Below, one piece after another: positions 9,604 to 19,983 of a stretch of DNA of 64,000 nucleotides (position 1 is the stretch's first letter; each line of letters opens with the position of its first letter). The position numbers and the translations under genes were made by a program. Source of the stretch: Branchiostoma floridae (Eukaryota > Chordata > Leptocardii > Amphioxiformes > Branchiostomatidae). The notes beneath the pieces were generated by a model, which saw only the letters and a program-made list of their open reading frames with translations, had not been told where the DNA came from and did no database searches. The stretch spans positions 1,553,300-1,617,299 of the forward strand of contig NC_049984.1 in NCBI RefSeq assembly GCF_000003815.2. The letters are read 5' to 3'.

Positions 9604-12566
9604 CTGGAAACACAGTTACAGGAAAAGGTTACGAGCACGCATACCTACACGTGTGTTATCCAACTGTGTATCACTCACCCATAGTGCTTTGAAACCTATG
9701 AAGCTATGTAATCATGTGTATGTTCTTAATTCTGTAATAAAGTGACATGTATTTTAATTTTTTACTTCAAATTTAGTTTAGAAGCAAAATTAAAATGTGC
9801 CGATTTGCACCAAGTGATGTAGATACGATTTTATAGCACTTGACGTCAACACTAGGTCAAATTAAAGTTCGTTGGAAGTTGTTCTCGCCCCGTCCCGGCT
9901 GATGTCACACTTGCTTGCATGCGTCAACAGCACTCCAGTCAGAGAGCTGAAAATTCTGGTGAGTGAAATTTCATTCGTACACGCATTTGCTGTGTCTGCT
10001 AAGATGAATGAAACAACCTGCAGTTGCCTCCTACAAATGAAGGTTTCTTTTTCTTTTTCATACACTGTATTCTGTGATTTAGTTCGTAATACCATCTTGG
10101 TAGTCTTGTGGTTAAGCAGCATTTTGGCCGGATTTTTATTTCTTTTGCCCTCTTGCGTTAATTTTAGGGTCTCCAGAGGATGTCATCCATACAACTAAGT
10201 CAGTGCGGCCCTATTTCATGTAACTTACAACTCAGATGAACTTAAATGCTAGTACCTGAATCTGTGTGAGATCATGTCACACCTTGGCTCCCAGGTGTCC
10301 AACAGGTGGTTATACTCAAGAAAGTTCTTCGGCTTCTCGTCCCTTCTGTTCCGAGTATGAAAAAGACCCCCTGCCACATACAGCTCATCTCCGGGAGTCA
10401 CTGCCATAGAATAGCCAAATATACTGTGAGGTTTATTCATTGTATACAACCTGCCTGTTGAAGGGTCGTAGCAAGGAGCAGAATAGTTGCAAACAGAATC
10501 TGGCTCTCTGAGGAAAATCTGCATTTCAGTTCGCTCCTGTCCCAGCCGCTGGGTTGTGCTGTCGCTATAATCCAACCTGATGTCGGTTGAAGGGCACTTC
10601 TTCTCCAGGTCCACAAGTTGTTTGGAGCTAAGGAAGGAACGACGGAAGGAACTGCAGAGGGTAGGAAGGTGTCTCAAGCGTACTTCTTGGTCAAATTCAA
10701 CCCATCTCAGAGCAGCTTGGACAACGTTGTCTTCTGAGTTGGTCAGTAAATCATCCCTGGTGAGTAGCGACTGGAGCAGGGCAAGCGGCAACTGGAGAAA
10801 GGATGGTTGGAGCGCCACCTGGTCGAACCTGAGGGAATTACATGTTCAGTGGGTGATGTTAAGTATTGGTAACTAAGAGACATACATTGTGAGTGTATCA
10901 TTTCTTACGTTAGTGCTTGTTATGTCGGCTATACAGATACAGGCACAGAAGCTGGAGTGTCATATGTGCTGAAGAGTAGTTATACTGACTATACATTAAC
11001 ACAAACAGAAGTTGGTGTGCTATGCCAAAGGGTGGTTATACCAGTCATGTAGATACAGATACAACTACCAGTAAAACATAGTTCATCACACAATGATACT
11101 GTGTGTAACAGCTATAATACTGACCTGGATGCGATGTACGTCGCACAGTAGTCTACTAGCACCAGGTCCCCTAGCATGTCAGCATACATCAACACATCTG
11201 TACAGTTGGACACGTCCAGATGGTTCTTCATGTATTCTGCTGCCTCTTTACAGACAAAATCCACCTAGAAGGAAGAAACATAGTAACACTTACTGAATGG
11301 TGATGGGTTCATCACACATATAAGAGCATATATATGAATGAATGAATGAATGATATTAATAATATTTATACCGAAAATTGTGTATTATTTGCATATATGG
11401 GAAAATACAACGCTCCCATTACCTACCTGTAGCAGTCTTGCTGCAGACATCACAGCCTGGACCTGGTCTGGCTCCGACTGAAGGCAGCCACTTTTGTCAT
11501 AAATGTAGTCCAGAATGGTTGCCATGGCTACCGGACTCACATCCTGGATGCTGATCCTCTCCTGTTTGGCCTCCGCGTAGCCGCTGGTGAACATGCCGCG
11601 GAAGTAGGGACTGCAGGAGGCCAGGATGGCACGATGGCAGGGGAAACTGGAGGGGAAGATATTGTTTTATCCTACTTTTGTCCGTGGTAACACTGGGTTG
11701 TATGAATGCTCATTATCATTTAAGATGTTTGACAGTCCTGATCAAAACATTATGATCTAACATTATTAACAATCTTAAAAGTAAACCCATACGTAAGATG
11801 CAGTCATTTAGAGACTGTAAATTAAAGAGCAATTAGAGTGCCATGTAAAATCCTTGAAAATTTTCCTTTTCCATAAAAGTTTTGAAACTTTTTGCGTTAG
11901 AATATTTTTAGGATTTGCGAAAGGAACTAGGTTCTGGCTTGGCTGTCCCTGGGACACTGGCAGCTGGAACCCTTGCAAGCACAAAGCACCCTGGGACCAG
12001 AGTGAGTGGGCGATCTCCTCCACTAGTGCAATCCCGGCGGATTCCGCCATTGGCGCAATCCTGACCTGAAAAACGAGCCAGCAAATCTATGCTCATTTTC
12101 AGATATTTTGTAGGTTGTACCCTCAACTTCAACATACTAAATTCTTGTAAATTGTATCTGCAGCCTACTATACTATAGGTTTTGAATCGTCGAACCACCT
12201 CACTTTGGGGTCCTTAACCATGTAAATCCCCATAGGCGAAAAACTGTGTTCTGAGACCTTAAGGTTGAAATTTCATCGCATTATACGTCAGTCAGCTCTG
12301 CCCCCTCCCCCACCGATCTCACTTACCTTCTCCCTCCCACCTCCAGAACCACGCCTGTCAGCTCTGCCCCCCTCCCCCACCGATCTAACTTACCTTCTCC
12401 CTCCCACCTCCAGAACCACGTCAGTCAGCTCTGCCCGCTCCCCCACCGATCTAACTTACCTTCTCCCTCCCACCTCCAGAACCACGTCAGTCAGCTCTGC
12501 CCGCTCCCTCTGACTGTTCAGTTCACGGAGAACCTCACCGGCGTGCGCGTAGTTTGATCGGTTCAT
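8682..12566 (-). CDS. KLHL-A: BTB-BACK-Kelch protein
   Basis: Five minus-strand exons (12460-12566, 11427-11646, 11125-11264, 10256-10828, 8682-9603) sum to 1962 nt, a closed frame of 653 aa. Kelch-like proteins of this architecture usually act as substrate adaptors for CUL3 ubiquitin ligases; that role is inferred here. Seen: BTB (AELTDVVLEVGGRSFPCHRA, FTSGYAEAKQERISIQDV), BACK (EAAEYMKN, DVLMYADMLGD, ALRWVEFD, RRSFLSS), then Kelch-type repeats (APCYDPSTGRLYTM, YNHLLDTWEPR, GYIYAIGGDDAKETAERYDP) and a very acidic Ser/Asp/Glu C-terminus. Compared with its paralogues it has a 2-residue BTB insertion (YDKSGC) and an expanded acidic tail. Head-to-head with KLHL-B across about 610 bp. The closest vertebrate KLHL is not identifiable by eye. 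Confidence 0.9.
8715..8855 (-). repeat. 30-bp coding minisatellite in the KLHL-A acidic tail
   Basis: About four copies of a 30-bp unit encode EDDVSDHEDS / EDNVSDHDDS. The paralogues have only one shorter acidic stretch (SDGEDDLSDQEDDG), so the expansion is specific to KLHL-A. Confidence 0.85.
10256..10828 (-). CDS. KLHL-A exon 4 (BACK, first Kelch repeats)
   Basis: Acceptor CCCTCAG; encodes FDQVALQPSFLQLPLALLQS to YNHLLDTWEPRCDMISHRF; donor TTCAG|GTACTA. 573 nt. Confidence 0.9.
11125..11264 (-). CDS. KLHL-A exon 3 (BTB/BACK junction)
   Basis: 140 nt as in both paralogues. Encodes VDFVCKEAAEYMKNHLDVSN to YIASR; acceptor TTCTAG, donor CCAG|GTCAGT. Confidence 0.9.
11427..11646 (-). CDS. KLHL-A exon 2 (BTB core)
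   Basis: Acceptor CCTCCAG; encodes FPCHRAILASCSPYFRGMFT to VMSAARLLQ; donor CTACAG|GTAGGT. 220 nt, against 214 in the two paralogues. Confidence 0.9.
12285..12520 (-). repeat. ~67-bp array of the KLHL-A exon 1 donor region
   Basis: Three complete junction copies plus a partial one of TGACGTGGTTCTGGAGGTGG, GAGGGAGAAG|GTAAGTTAG and GATCGGTGGGGGAGG. The first is the real exon 1 end; the others repeat exon end plus donor inside intron 1. Confidence 0.9.
12460..12566 (-). CDS. KLHL-A exon 1
   Basis: ATG at 12566; encodes MNRSNYAHAGEVLRELN to LTDVVLEVGGR; donor AGAAG|GTAAGT, phase 2. Three further copies of this donor follow in a repeat array. Confidence 0.85.
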
Positions 12567-13178
12567 AATCACCAACGGTTTATGGGCAATGATCGAAAAA
12601 TGTATCGGCGTGTGTCTGGCGTGAGGCGGGCGCTGGCGAAGCTCACTGTATGTCCACTTTGACCTATGAACTTCCTCCCCTTACCTAATTCTTCGCATAA
12701 TATACTGCGCCGAAAGTTTGTCGGTATGACGAACAAATACTTGTACCTTTTTAGTCGGCCTGGTTTGCGAGGGTTTTACTTTAAAGCCTGAAATAGCAGG
12801 AACTCCTCAGGATGAACATGCTTCTAATATCTGATATCTGGTTACATACTTAAGCTGCAGAATCAAAGGAAATAATGTTAACGTTACACGTTTGTGTCTT
12901 AACTTTAATGTTCACCGGAAACAGTTTTGAAACGATATTTCAGATGTTAACCACGATAAAGGCACATTAAAACCGAGAACCTTCTATTCCTAACTTGACA
13001 AATCCGGCAAACTAACAAAAAAAAGTCCTACACTGTAACCGACAAACGCAAACAGTGTGTGGGTAATAAGGTGTCCGCACGAACTTCATAGGTCAAAGTC
13101 TGACAAAGTGAGCTTTGCAAACCATCACGCCACAACCCCATTGCTTCTTCGATTTTGGCTGCTAAAACATTGCTTATC
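12567..13178. promoter_or_regulatory. Shared head-to-head promoter region of KLHL-A and KLHL-B, with palindromic element
   Basis: The 611 bp between two divergent start codons must hold both promoters. From about 12715 to 13045 it contains an imperfect palindrome (GTTTGTCGGTATGACGAA ... ACCGACAAAC; TCTGATATC ... GATATTTCAGA) homologous to the sequence upstream of KLHL-C. No clear TATA box. Confidence 0.55.
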
Positions 13179-13259
13179 ATGAACGTATCAAACTCCGCGC
13201 ACTCCGGTGAGGTTCTTTGTGAACTGAACAGTCAGAGGGAGCGCGCAGAGCTAGACTGA
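13179..13259 (+). CDS. KLHL-B exon 1 remnant (frameshifted)
   Basis: 27 codons homologous to exon 1 of KLHL-A and -C, then TGA. The paralogues read GAGCTGACTGAC where this copy has GAGCTAGACTGAC. Confidence 0.8.
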   Translation: MNVSNSAHSGEVLCELNSQRERAELD

Positions 13260-13640
13260 CGTGGTTCTGGAGGTGGGAGGGAGAAGGTAAGTTAGATCGG
13301 TGGGGGAGGGGGGCAGAGCTGACTGACGTGGTTCTGGAGGTGGGAGGGAGAAGGTAAGTTAGATCGGTGGGGGAGGGGGGCAGAGCAGACTGACGTGGTT
13401 CTGGGGGTGGGAGGGAGAAGGTAAGTTAGATCGGTGGGGGAGCGGGCAGAGCTGACTGACGTGGTTCTGGAGGTGGGAGGGAGAAGGTAAGTTAGATCGG
13501 TGGGGGAGGGGGGCAGAGCTGACTGACGTGGTTCTGGAGGTGGGAGGGAGAAGAAGGTAAGTTAGATCGGTTGGGGAGGGGGGCAGAGCTGACTGACGTG
13601 CTTCTGGAGGTGGGAGGGAGAAGGTACGTATTAGTAAGTT
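13245..13640 (+). repeat. ~67-bp array of the KLHL-B exon 1 donor region, six copies
   Basis: Each unit carries ACTGACGTGGTTCTGGAGG, then GGAGAAG|GTAAGT, then GGGGGAGGGGGGCAGAGCTG. The last copy has GTACGT as donor and runs into a G-run near 13650. Confidence 0.95.
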
Positions 13641-14235
13641 TGTTATCAGTGGGGGGGGGGGGGCGGTTGTCTTCGAGATTCTGCTACATGCATAGCAGAA
13701 CACAGTTTTCAGAAAAACAAGGTGACCGGCTTCGATGCAGTAATTAGAAAGGACAGTTTGAGTTTAGGGTACAAGCCTCATGAGGCGCATTATGTAGTAC
13801 TAGTAGCCCGTAGTGTCATGGCGAGGTGGATAAAAGACCTATGGTGGTATCAGGGAATGCTTAACTTCCCTACAGAGAAGGATCATCTTTGAAGACTGAA
13901 ATTTAAAAAAAAGTGAGAGAATAAAAACCACAGTAATGCTATGCATTGCAAAACTAGATATGATTTAAACGCAATGCATTATTAGGCTGAGAAGGCTTGT
14001 ATAGAGGCTTGACTGTGTGTTTGCAGAAAAATTTTCCAAATTGCAGATCAAAATTTTGACTTTCTGCAATATTGCAGAACACCGAAAAAAAGTATTTTGA
14101 CCACTGTGTACGAATTGTAAAACCTTCATAAATTATCCAAATCATAGTCTCAAAGTCGACACCTTCTTTGACCATGTAGCATACTAGTAGGTTATATCTG
14201 GCTTCCTCTCAAGTTTAGGCATTGTACTTAGCCTT
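13641..14235. other. KLHL-B intron 1, left of the DIRS element; nothing recognised
   Basis: A G-rich stretch near 13650-13665 is followed by AT-rich sequence with no motif or long ORF of interest. Confidence 0.4.
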
Positions 14236-14284
14236 CAACAAGTTAAGCTATATAACGGGGAATACTGCTTTATGTACCCGCAAC

Positions 14285-14350
14285 CCCGGGGGTGTTGGAT
14301 CAATACTGTATTCCGAGTGCCACACCTGGCCCGCGCGCCAAAGCCAGGTG
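14285..14350 (+). repeat. DIRS left inverted terminal repeat
   Basis: A 17-bp core ATTCCGAGTGCCACACC at 14310-14326 is perfectly complementary to 21593-21609; flanks match imperfectly (GCGCGCCAAAGCCAGG against CTCGCCCAAGCTCAGG). Confidence 0.8.
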
Positions 14351-14417
14351 GAATCTTTTTGTTCCACTGACCCCAGCTGAAAGCATAGATTATGCTAATG
14401 AAGATAGGGGGCTTGGG

Positions 14418-14427
14418 TATAAATATA
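14418..14427 (+). promoter_or_regulatory. TATA box of the DIRS element
   Basis: TATAAATATA lies about 70 bp upstream of the leader ATG at 14495 and downstream of the left terminal repeat. Confidence 0.55.
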
Positions 14428-14494
14428 AGGTCCAGAATAGAGAAATACGTCTTTCTTACTGGGGAGGAGCCGGGAGGGAGGCATATGTATCAGC

Positions 14495-14923
14495 ATGTCG
14501 CAAGTACCCCAACAACCACGGGCGGGAGGCATACGGGCGGCAGCGGCGGCTGTCGCGGCGGCACCACAGCAACCGAACCTGCAGGCACCACCGGCAGCGC
14601 CCCCGCCAGCCCAGGGAGGGCCTCCGGTAGCAGCAGCGGTGCAGGGCGGTCAGCAACAAGCAGCGGCGGTGGCAGCGCCTCCTGGTCAGCAGGCGGGGCC
14701 GCAAGCGGCGGGAGCAGTACCCCCAGCGCCGCAGGGACCACAAGCGGCCATAGCAGCACCGCAGGGACCACAAGCGGCCATAGCAGCGCCACAGGGACCA
14801 CAAGCCGCCGCAGCCGCCATACCAGCTCCTGGCGCGGTTCCGGGCGGACAGATTCCGCAGGCAGTGGCTGCACATATTCCGGCGCCGCAAGCTCAGGGTG
14901 CAGCGGGAAATGCGCCTCAGGAG
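14495..14923 (+). CDS. DIRS leader ORF (Ala/Gln/Pro-rich), probable first exon
   Basis: 143 codons starting MSQVPQQPRAGG, then low-complexity Ala-Gln-Pro-Gly sequence with three tandem APQGPQAAIA-type repeats. Donor GAG|GTAAAT at 14924 is phase 0, matching the phase-0 acceptors at 15789 (Gag) and 19984 (recombinase). This suggests a common N-terminus spliced to different downstream ORFs. Disordered; no known domain. GC-rich, unlike the AT-rich rest of the element. Confidence 0.6.
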
Positions 14924-15365
14924 GTAAATCAGCGTTTGTGTTACGATTTAGCGGTTTAATTTTGTTTACGACTCAATAGATTGTAGTCGTTTTTTTGTTA
15001 AGATTGAGATATTTGGTTTGCTTGTTTTGTGAGAGTTTTGTTTGTAAATTTTCTTGTCGCCGCCATTTTCTTTGTGTTGTCGTTGGTGTTGGGAAATTTA
15101 AGTCTGTCATTTGGGAAATTTTGCATGTTGTTAGAAGTACTGCTATTTGTACAGGTATAGAAGATAGTGAAAGTGGGATTTTTTAGTCTTATTGTGTATG
15201 GTTAGTCATTATGTAGTATTTGGTCTGCGTTAGCGGTAGTTAATCTGTTGGCATTTGCATATTAACGCAGGAAGGGATTGGTGTTTGCATGATGTTTTTA
15301 TTAGATTAAGTTGTATTTTAAAGGGGAACATTGCAACGTTTACGAGAATAATTTAGGCGCTGGTC

Positions 15366-15682
15366 TGTTTTACGCTGGTCTGTGTGACAAAATGGTCTGT
15401 GTAACAAAATGGTCTGTGTGACAAAATGGTCTGTGTGACAAAATGGTCTGTGTAACAAAATGGTCTGTGTGACAAAATGGTCTGTGTGACAAAATGGTCT
15501 GTGTGACAAAATGGTCTGTGTGACAAAATGGTCTGTGTGACAAAATGGTCTGTGTGACAAAATGGTCTGTGTGACAAAATGGTCTGTGTGACAAAATGGT
15601 CTGTGTGACAAAATGGTCTGTGTGACAAAATGGTCTGTGTGACAAAATGGTCTGTGTGACAAAATGGTCTGTGTGACAATGT
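15366..15682. repeat. 17-bp minisatellite TGTGTGACAAAATGGTC, about 18 copies
   Basis: Near-perfect tandem array inside the presumed first intron of the DIRS element; a few copies have TGTGTAAC. The 17-bp period leaves all minus frames open (FCHTDHFVTQTILSHRP), which explains the long reverse ORFs. Confidence 0.97.
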
Positions 15683-15788
15683 TCGTGTGATGAAGTTCGG
15701 ACGACATTGCTTGGCCTGTGGGGCAGTCAATTTGTGTAATAGTGTGGAGTATTCATATGGTGTTTGTTTGCTGCCATTTCTGCTACAG

Positions 15789-16649
15789 GAGTTATGGCAG
15801 TTAGTGAGGACCATACAAACAACTGTAGATGGAATATCAAGGGGGAGAAGAAGTGTCGACTCTATCTTACAAGATTTGAGAAGGATTGCTGCAAGGCCTG
15901 ACGATCTGTTTGAAGCATCTACGACACTACAACTGGTAGACGATCTCATAGAGGCGGCGACAAGAGAGAAACACAAAAAATTGGAGGAGTTCCAAGCCTC
16001 GGCAGAGGAACTGAGGGAACACAGGAACAGTAGTAGGTTAAAGAGAGCTGTGAAAGAGGTGTTCTCTTCAGAAGTAGTGCGTAAAGTCAATAAAAGATTG
16101 GCCCCAATTTTTGGCGATGATTCCAATTCTGACACCCAATCTAGCACTTCGGTGATACAGGCAGCACCAGTGCAAGCTTGGCCTGTACCAGTACAGAATG
16201 CACAGTTCCCAGGGCAGAACTTCCAGTTTCCAGTACACACACAGTTTCCGGCACAAAACTTTTCCATGCAGAACCCACAGTTCCCGTTCCAAAATACACA
16301 GTTTCCTCTGGCTATGCATAACACACAGTTTCCCATGCAAAATACACTTTTTCCCATGCAAAACACACAATACCCCATGCAAAACACACAACTCCCCATG
16401 CAAAATACCCAGTTTCCCATGCAAAGCACTATGTTTCCGATGCAGTACCCACAAGTTATGCAGCAACCTCAGGGTTTGGTCTTGCCTCAGCCACAAGTTA
16501 TGTCTGTACATAAAAGTTCTGGGAGAAGTGGTAATAACAGGAGGTGTTACGAATGTGGTAGTTACAACCACTTGGTGGCTATGTGCCCACGGCTCAAGCG
16601 ATACGGTCAGTATCAGAGAGGCTCAAAAGAAAAGCAAGTAGGAAAGTGA
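15789..16649 (+). CDS. DIRS Gag-like protein with CCHC zinc knuckle
   Basis: The exon is taken to start after acceptor TGCTACAG at 15788. It encodes a helical N-terminal region (ELWQLVRTIQTTVDGISRGR), a repeat-rich middle of QNTQFPM units, and one knuckle CYECGSYNHLVAMC (C-x2-C-x4-H-x4-C), then a basic tail and TGA at 16647. A phase-1 donor ACG|GTCAGT at 16606 fits the acceptor before the RT exon at 17572, so a Gag-Pol fusion by splicing is possible. The role would be RNA binding and particle assembly, by analogy with other retroelement Gags. Confidence 0.75.
   Translation, partial: ELWQLVRTIQTTVDGISRGRRSVDSILQDLRRIAARPDDLFEASTTLQLVDDLIEAATREKHKKLEEFQASAEELREHRNSSRLKRAVKEVFSSEVVRKVNKRLAPIFGDDSNSDTQSSTSVIQAAPVQAWPVPVQNAQFPGQNFQFPVHTQFPAQNFSMQNPQFPFQNTQFPLAMHNTQFPMQNTLFPMQNTQYPMQNTQLPMQNTQFPMQSTMFPMQYPQVMQQPQGLVLPQPQVMSVHKSSGRSGNNRRCYECGSYNHLVAMCPRLKRYGQYQRGSKEKQVGK
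16200..16440 (+). repeat. Coding repeat in Gag: QNTQFPM units
   Basis: About ten imperfect 24-nt-scale units encode variations of Q-N-(T/P)-Q-F-P-M-Q. They form a likely disordered linker before the zinc knuckle. Confidence 0.85.
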
Positions 16650-17571
16650 TGTATTGAAGAGTGTTAGAAGGATCTTGAACAATGTAATGAAGAATTTGTT
16701 TGCTCTGCCTCATGATAATTCACGCTCAAGTTGTTATTGATTTAGAGTTACAGAAAGATGATCTTTCGGCATTATATGAAGTTTTCTCATGATATTAGAG
16801 CCGCATTTATAGGTGTTGGTAAAGATGAGTCATGACTATCTTTTGAAGATTATTAATGATGGTAGAGCTGAGTTTGTAGAAAGATGATTGTATGAGCCTT
16901 ATTTAAAAGTTTTGTTAATGATCCTTAGAGCCGAGTTTACGTGATTGGTAGAAAGATGATTTTGTGAGCGTTATGTGAAGATGTTAATGGCGCTTAGACC
17001 TGAGTTGACATGTGGTAAAGATGATTTTGTGCTTTATATGAAGATTGATGTTAAAGCGGCGTTTATATGTGGTCGAATATAGAGAGTATTTATAAGCCTT
17101 ACATGAAGATATTTGTTAATGATGTCTATGATATATTTGTGATGGTAGTAACATATCTATTTTTGGTAAGATGTTTTTGAGATATGTTCAGTGAAATAGT
17201 TGATTTTTGGTGTGACCCGGAACGGACATGGTATGAGCGTCAATCTGGTTTCAAATGTTCCTACAAGAGTTGTTAAAGCCTGTAGAACAAGTGCGGTGGC
17301 TTTGTATCAAATCAAGTGTTGTTGAAATTTGGTCCAGTTTGACAAAGTTGTATATATTAAAGTTTGAGTATTTTTTCATATACAAAGTATGTGGTGTTTT
17401 CTTTAGAATTTTTAGAAATTACTCTAGTTTGGCTTAACACCGTGGTAAACACCAGGGGTCTCCTAGTACCCTCATCCCCACCTTTGTGGGTTGGTGTTTT
17501 CCCAGGGTTAAAAAAAAAAAAAATGTTGTTTTTACTCTGAAATTGATAGTTATCGTTACTCATTGTTTCAG
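16650..17571. other. Presumed intron of the DIRS element between Gag and RT
   Basis: AT-rich with stops in all frames. Degenerate repeats of AAAGATGATTTTGTGAG-type sequence occur around 16750-17060. Ends with a polypyrimidine tract and TTTCAG at 17571. Confidence 0.5.
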
Positions 17572-19892
17572 CTCGAAGAAAATATGAGTTTCTTGTTCCT
17601 GAGTGGGAGTTAGAGACTCCCTTTGATCCGGAAAGAGCAGCGCAGTCTAAACAGACAACACATTCTTGGGTGAACTGGGAAGGAAAACCCTGGGATGACA
17701 CCAACCCGCCAGCTCCTTCTTTTGAAGACGTCGCTTCAGGTTCTCAGCACGCAAGTGCAAAAGACGTGAAGTTTAGAAACCCAGATAATTTCTTGGCTGG
17801 TAACATACATAACAACGTGTCCGAATGGGAAATGATCTTGATGAATCATGTAGATAAGGATAGGTGTCTTAAATGGATCAGGAATGGAGTTGATGTTGCT
17901 GAGTATATAATTCCATTTAAAGGGTCGTTTCAAGGGGAATTGTATAATCATGATTTCCCCCCAAGGAAAGTGTTTCCTAATGGTACAAGTTGTAAACAAT
18001 TTGTGAAGTTCATTACGGAGACTATTGAACAAAGAATTGTGTCAGGTGCAGTTAAAATCTGGGGAAAAGTAGGTGAGGTAGAACCTCCCCATTTAGTAAT
18101 GCCATTAACTGTAGAACCGAACAAGCCAAGGTTATGTTGTGACATGAGATTCTTGAATTTATTTACAAAAGAGATACATTTCACTTTGGATAAATTGGTG
18201 GATGTAACTAGGTATGTGCATAAAGACTCATATCAAACTAAATGTGACGACAAATCGGGGTATGACCACGTGGCTATAAAACAAAATGCCAGAACCCTCC
18301 TGGGTTTTGAATGGGGAGGGTGGTTCCTAGTGTGTGCAAGCTTACCATTTGGGTGGCGACTGTCCGCCATAGTATATAACACATTAGGTTTGGCGGCTAC
18401 TAGTTATGTTAGGGACAGAGGAGTCCCATCCTCGCAATACATTGATGATAGGCATCTTGGACAAAGGATGCTAGATTTTGAGCAGAATTCCTCTACTGAT
18501 CAGGTTCAGAAGAAGTGTGAGGATCAGGAGAGCCTACAGAAAACTTGTTGTGATCAGGTTTATGAGAATTGCGCTGATCAGCAGGACTTACAGAAAATCA
18601 ATGCTGACCAGTATAATTTCCGTCGAGCTGAGGAAGCGATTTTCTTGATGACACTGTTGTTGGTTCGGCTGGGGTATTTCCTTAATCTGGAGAAGTCAGT
18701 GTTGATTCCTACCAAGGTGTTAATTTTCTTGGGGATGATTGTAAATTCAATCACGATGTCTTTTGATATACCTGTGGAAAAAAGGAGGAAATTTAGAGAT
18801 TTGCGCAAGTCAATTTTGGACTCAGGAGAAGTTCATATCAAAACATTACAATCGTGGGTAGGGAAAATTGTATCATTTGCTGTTGCGGTGCCAGGGGCAC
18901 TATTGTTCACTAGAGAGTGTAATTTAGCGATTGCTAAAGCTCTGAAGAAAGGTAGCCGAATTTTTGTTAGAGGGGATTTACGTAAGGAAATAGAGTACTG
19001 GCAATTTGTTGATGAATGGGAAGGAGGTTCTCCTTGGAGGGATGAGCGGCATGTAACGCTCAAGTTAGCATCAGATGCATCTAATGCAAGATGGGGAGGT
19101 ATCATAGATGAAGGTTCCGAAACTCCAATAAGTGTGGGAGATAGTTGGTCAAGAGCTGAGCTTGGTTATCATATAAATGTAAAAGAAGCTTTGGCCACTT
19201 TATATGTTTTAGAGGCGGCAGGAGAAAAGTGTACTAATGCGAGGGTGCGAGCTATTGTGGATAATCAAGCGCTCCTTCATGCGTGGAGAGCCCAGGGACG
19301 AAAATCAAAACCAATGTTTGATGTATTGAAGAGAATCTTCGCTTTGTCGTTAAAGCAAAATTTTTCTTTGTCTATGTCGTATGTTCCATCAGAGGACAAC
19401 CCGGCTGACGCTCCCTCGCGCTTGTATTCTCCCTATGAAGCCTCTCTAACAAGGGAAGTATGGGAGAGGTTAGAGAAGGAACTAGGTCCACATGAGGTGG
19501 ATTGTATGGCAATGCCGTCAAATGCGAAGTTAGATAACTTTATATCCCCATTTCCTATGAAAGAGGCAAAAGCAGTAGATATATTTGCACAACCTTTAGG
19601 AAAGATTAAGAAGGGTTCTGTTTTCCAAGGTAAGGGATATGTGTTCCCTCCGGTACCTCTTATAGGAGCAGTGATCAACCACATAAAACAATGTCAGTAT
19701 CCTTGTACTATAGTGACGCCAAAGTTTTCCCCTACCCAATACTGGTGGCCAATGTTAAGGGTGTTGGCGGAGAGAAGAATGATGTTGGGAAGAAGAGGAG
19801 AATTTGGGATAGTTATGCACCCTTCACCTAATGGTTGGACCAATGTTCCGTTGGAATGGGAACTATGGGCATGGGACATTAGTTTTCTGTAA
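17572..19892 (+). CDS. DIRS reverse transcriptase-RNase H
   Basis: The frame is open from acceptor TTTCAG at 17571; the first in-frame ATG is well inside, so splicing probably supplies the start. Seen: RT motifs (KPRLCCDMRFLN, DDKSGYDHVAI, SLPFGWRLSA), the catalytic YIDD at 18438-18449, KVLIFLGMIVN, then an RNase H-like region (LASDASNARWGG, HINVKEALATLYVLEA, DNQALLHAW, VPSEDNPADAPSR) and the DIRS-typical C-terminal block (DCMAMPSNAKLDNFIS, VDIFAQPL, YVFPPVPLIG, TPTQYWWPML-like). A Cys/Asp/Gln-rich insertion of about 45 aa follows YIDD. It copies element RNA to DNA; no methyltransferase domain is visible after RNase H. Catalytic motifs look intact. Confidence 0.88.
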
Positions 19893-19983
19893 TGAGGTAT
19901 ATGTTCTGAATAATATGTACAAAATGTGGAATAAAATGCGCATATTTGGAATTGTGTCTAGTGGTATTTTATTTTATTTTCAG

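Noticed and set aside
14392-14979. Ser/Gly/Thr-rich 195-aa ORF overlapping the DIRS leader
   Set aside because: Alternative frame of a GC-rich low-complexity region; the leader frame has the TATA box, start and phase-compatible donor.
15318-16429. 358-aa minus ORF with FCHTDHFVTQ repeats and CMGN repeats
   Set aside because: Antisense shadow of the 17-bp satellite and of the Gag QFPMQN repeats.
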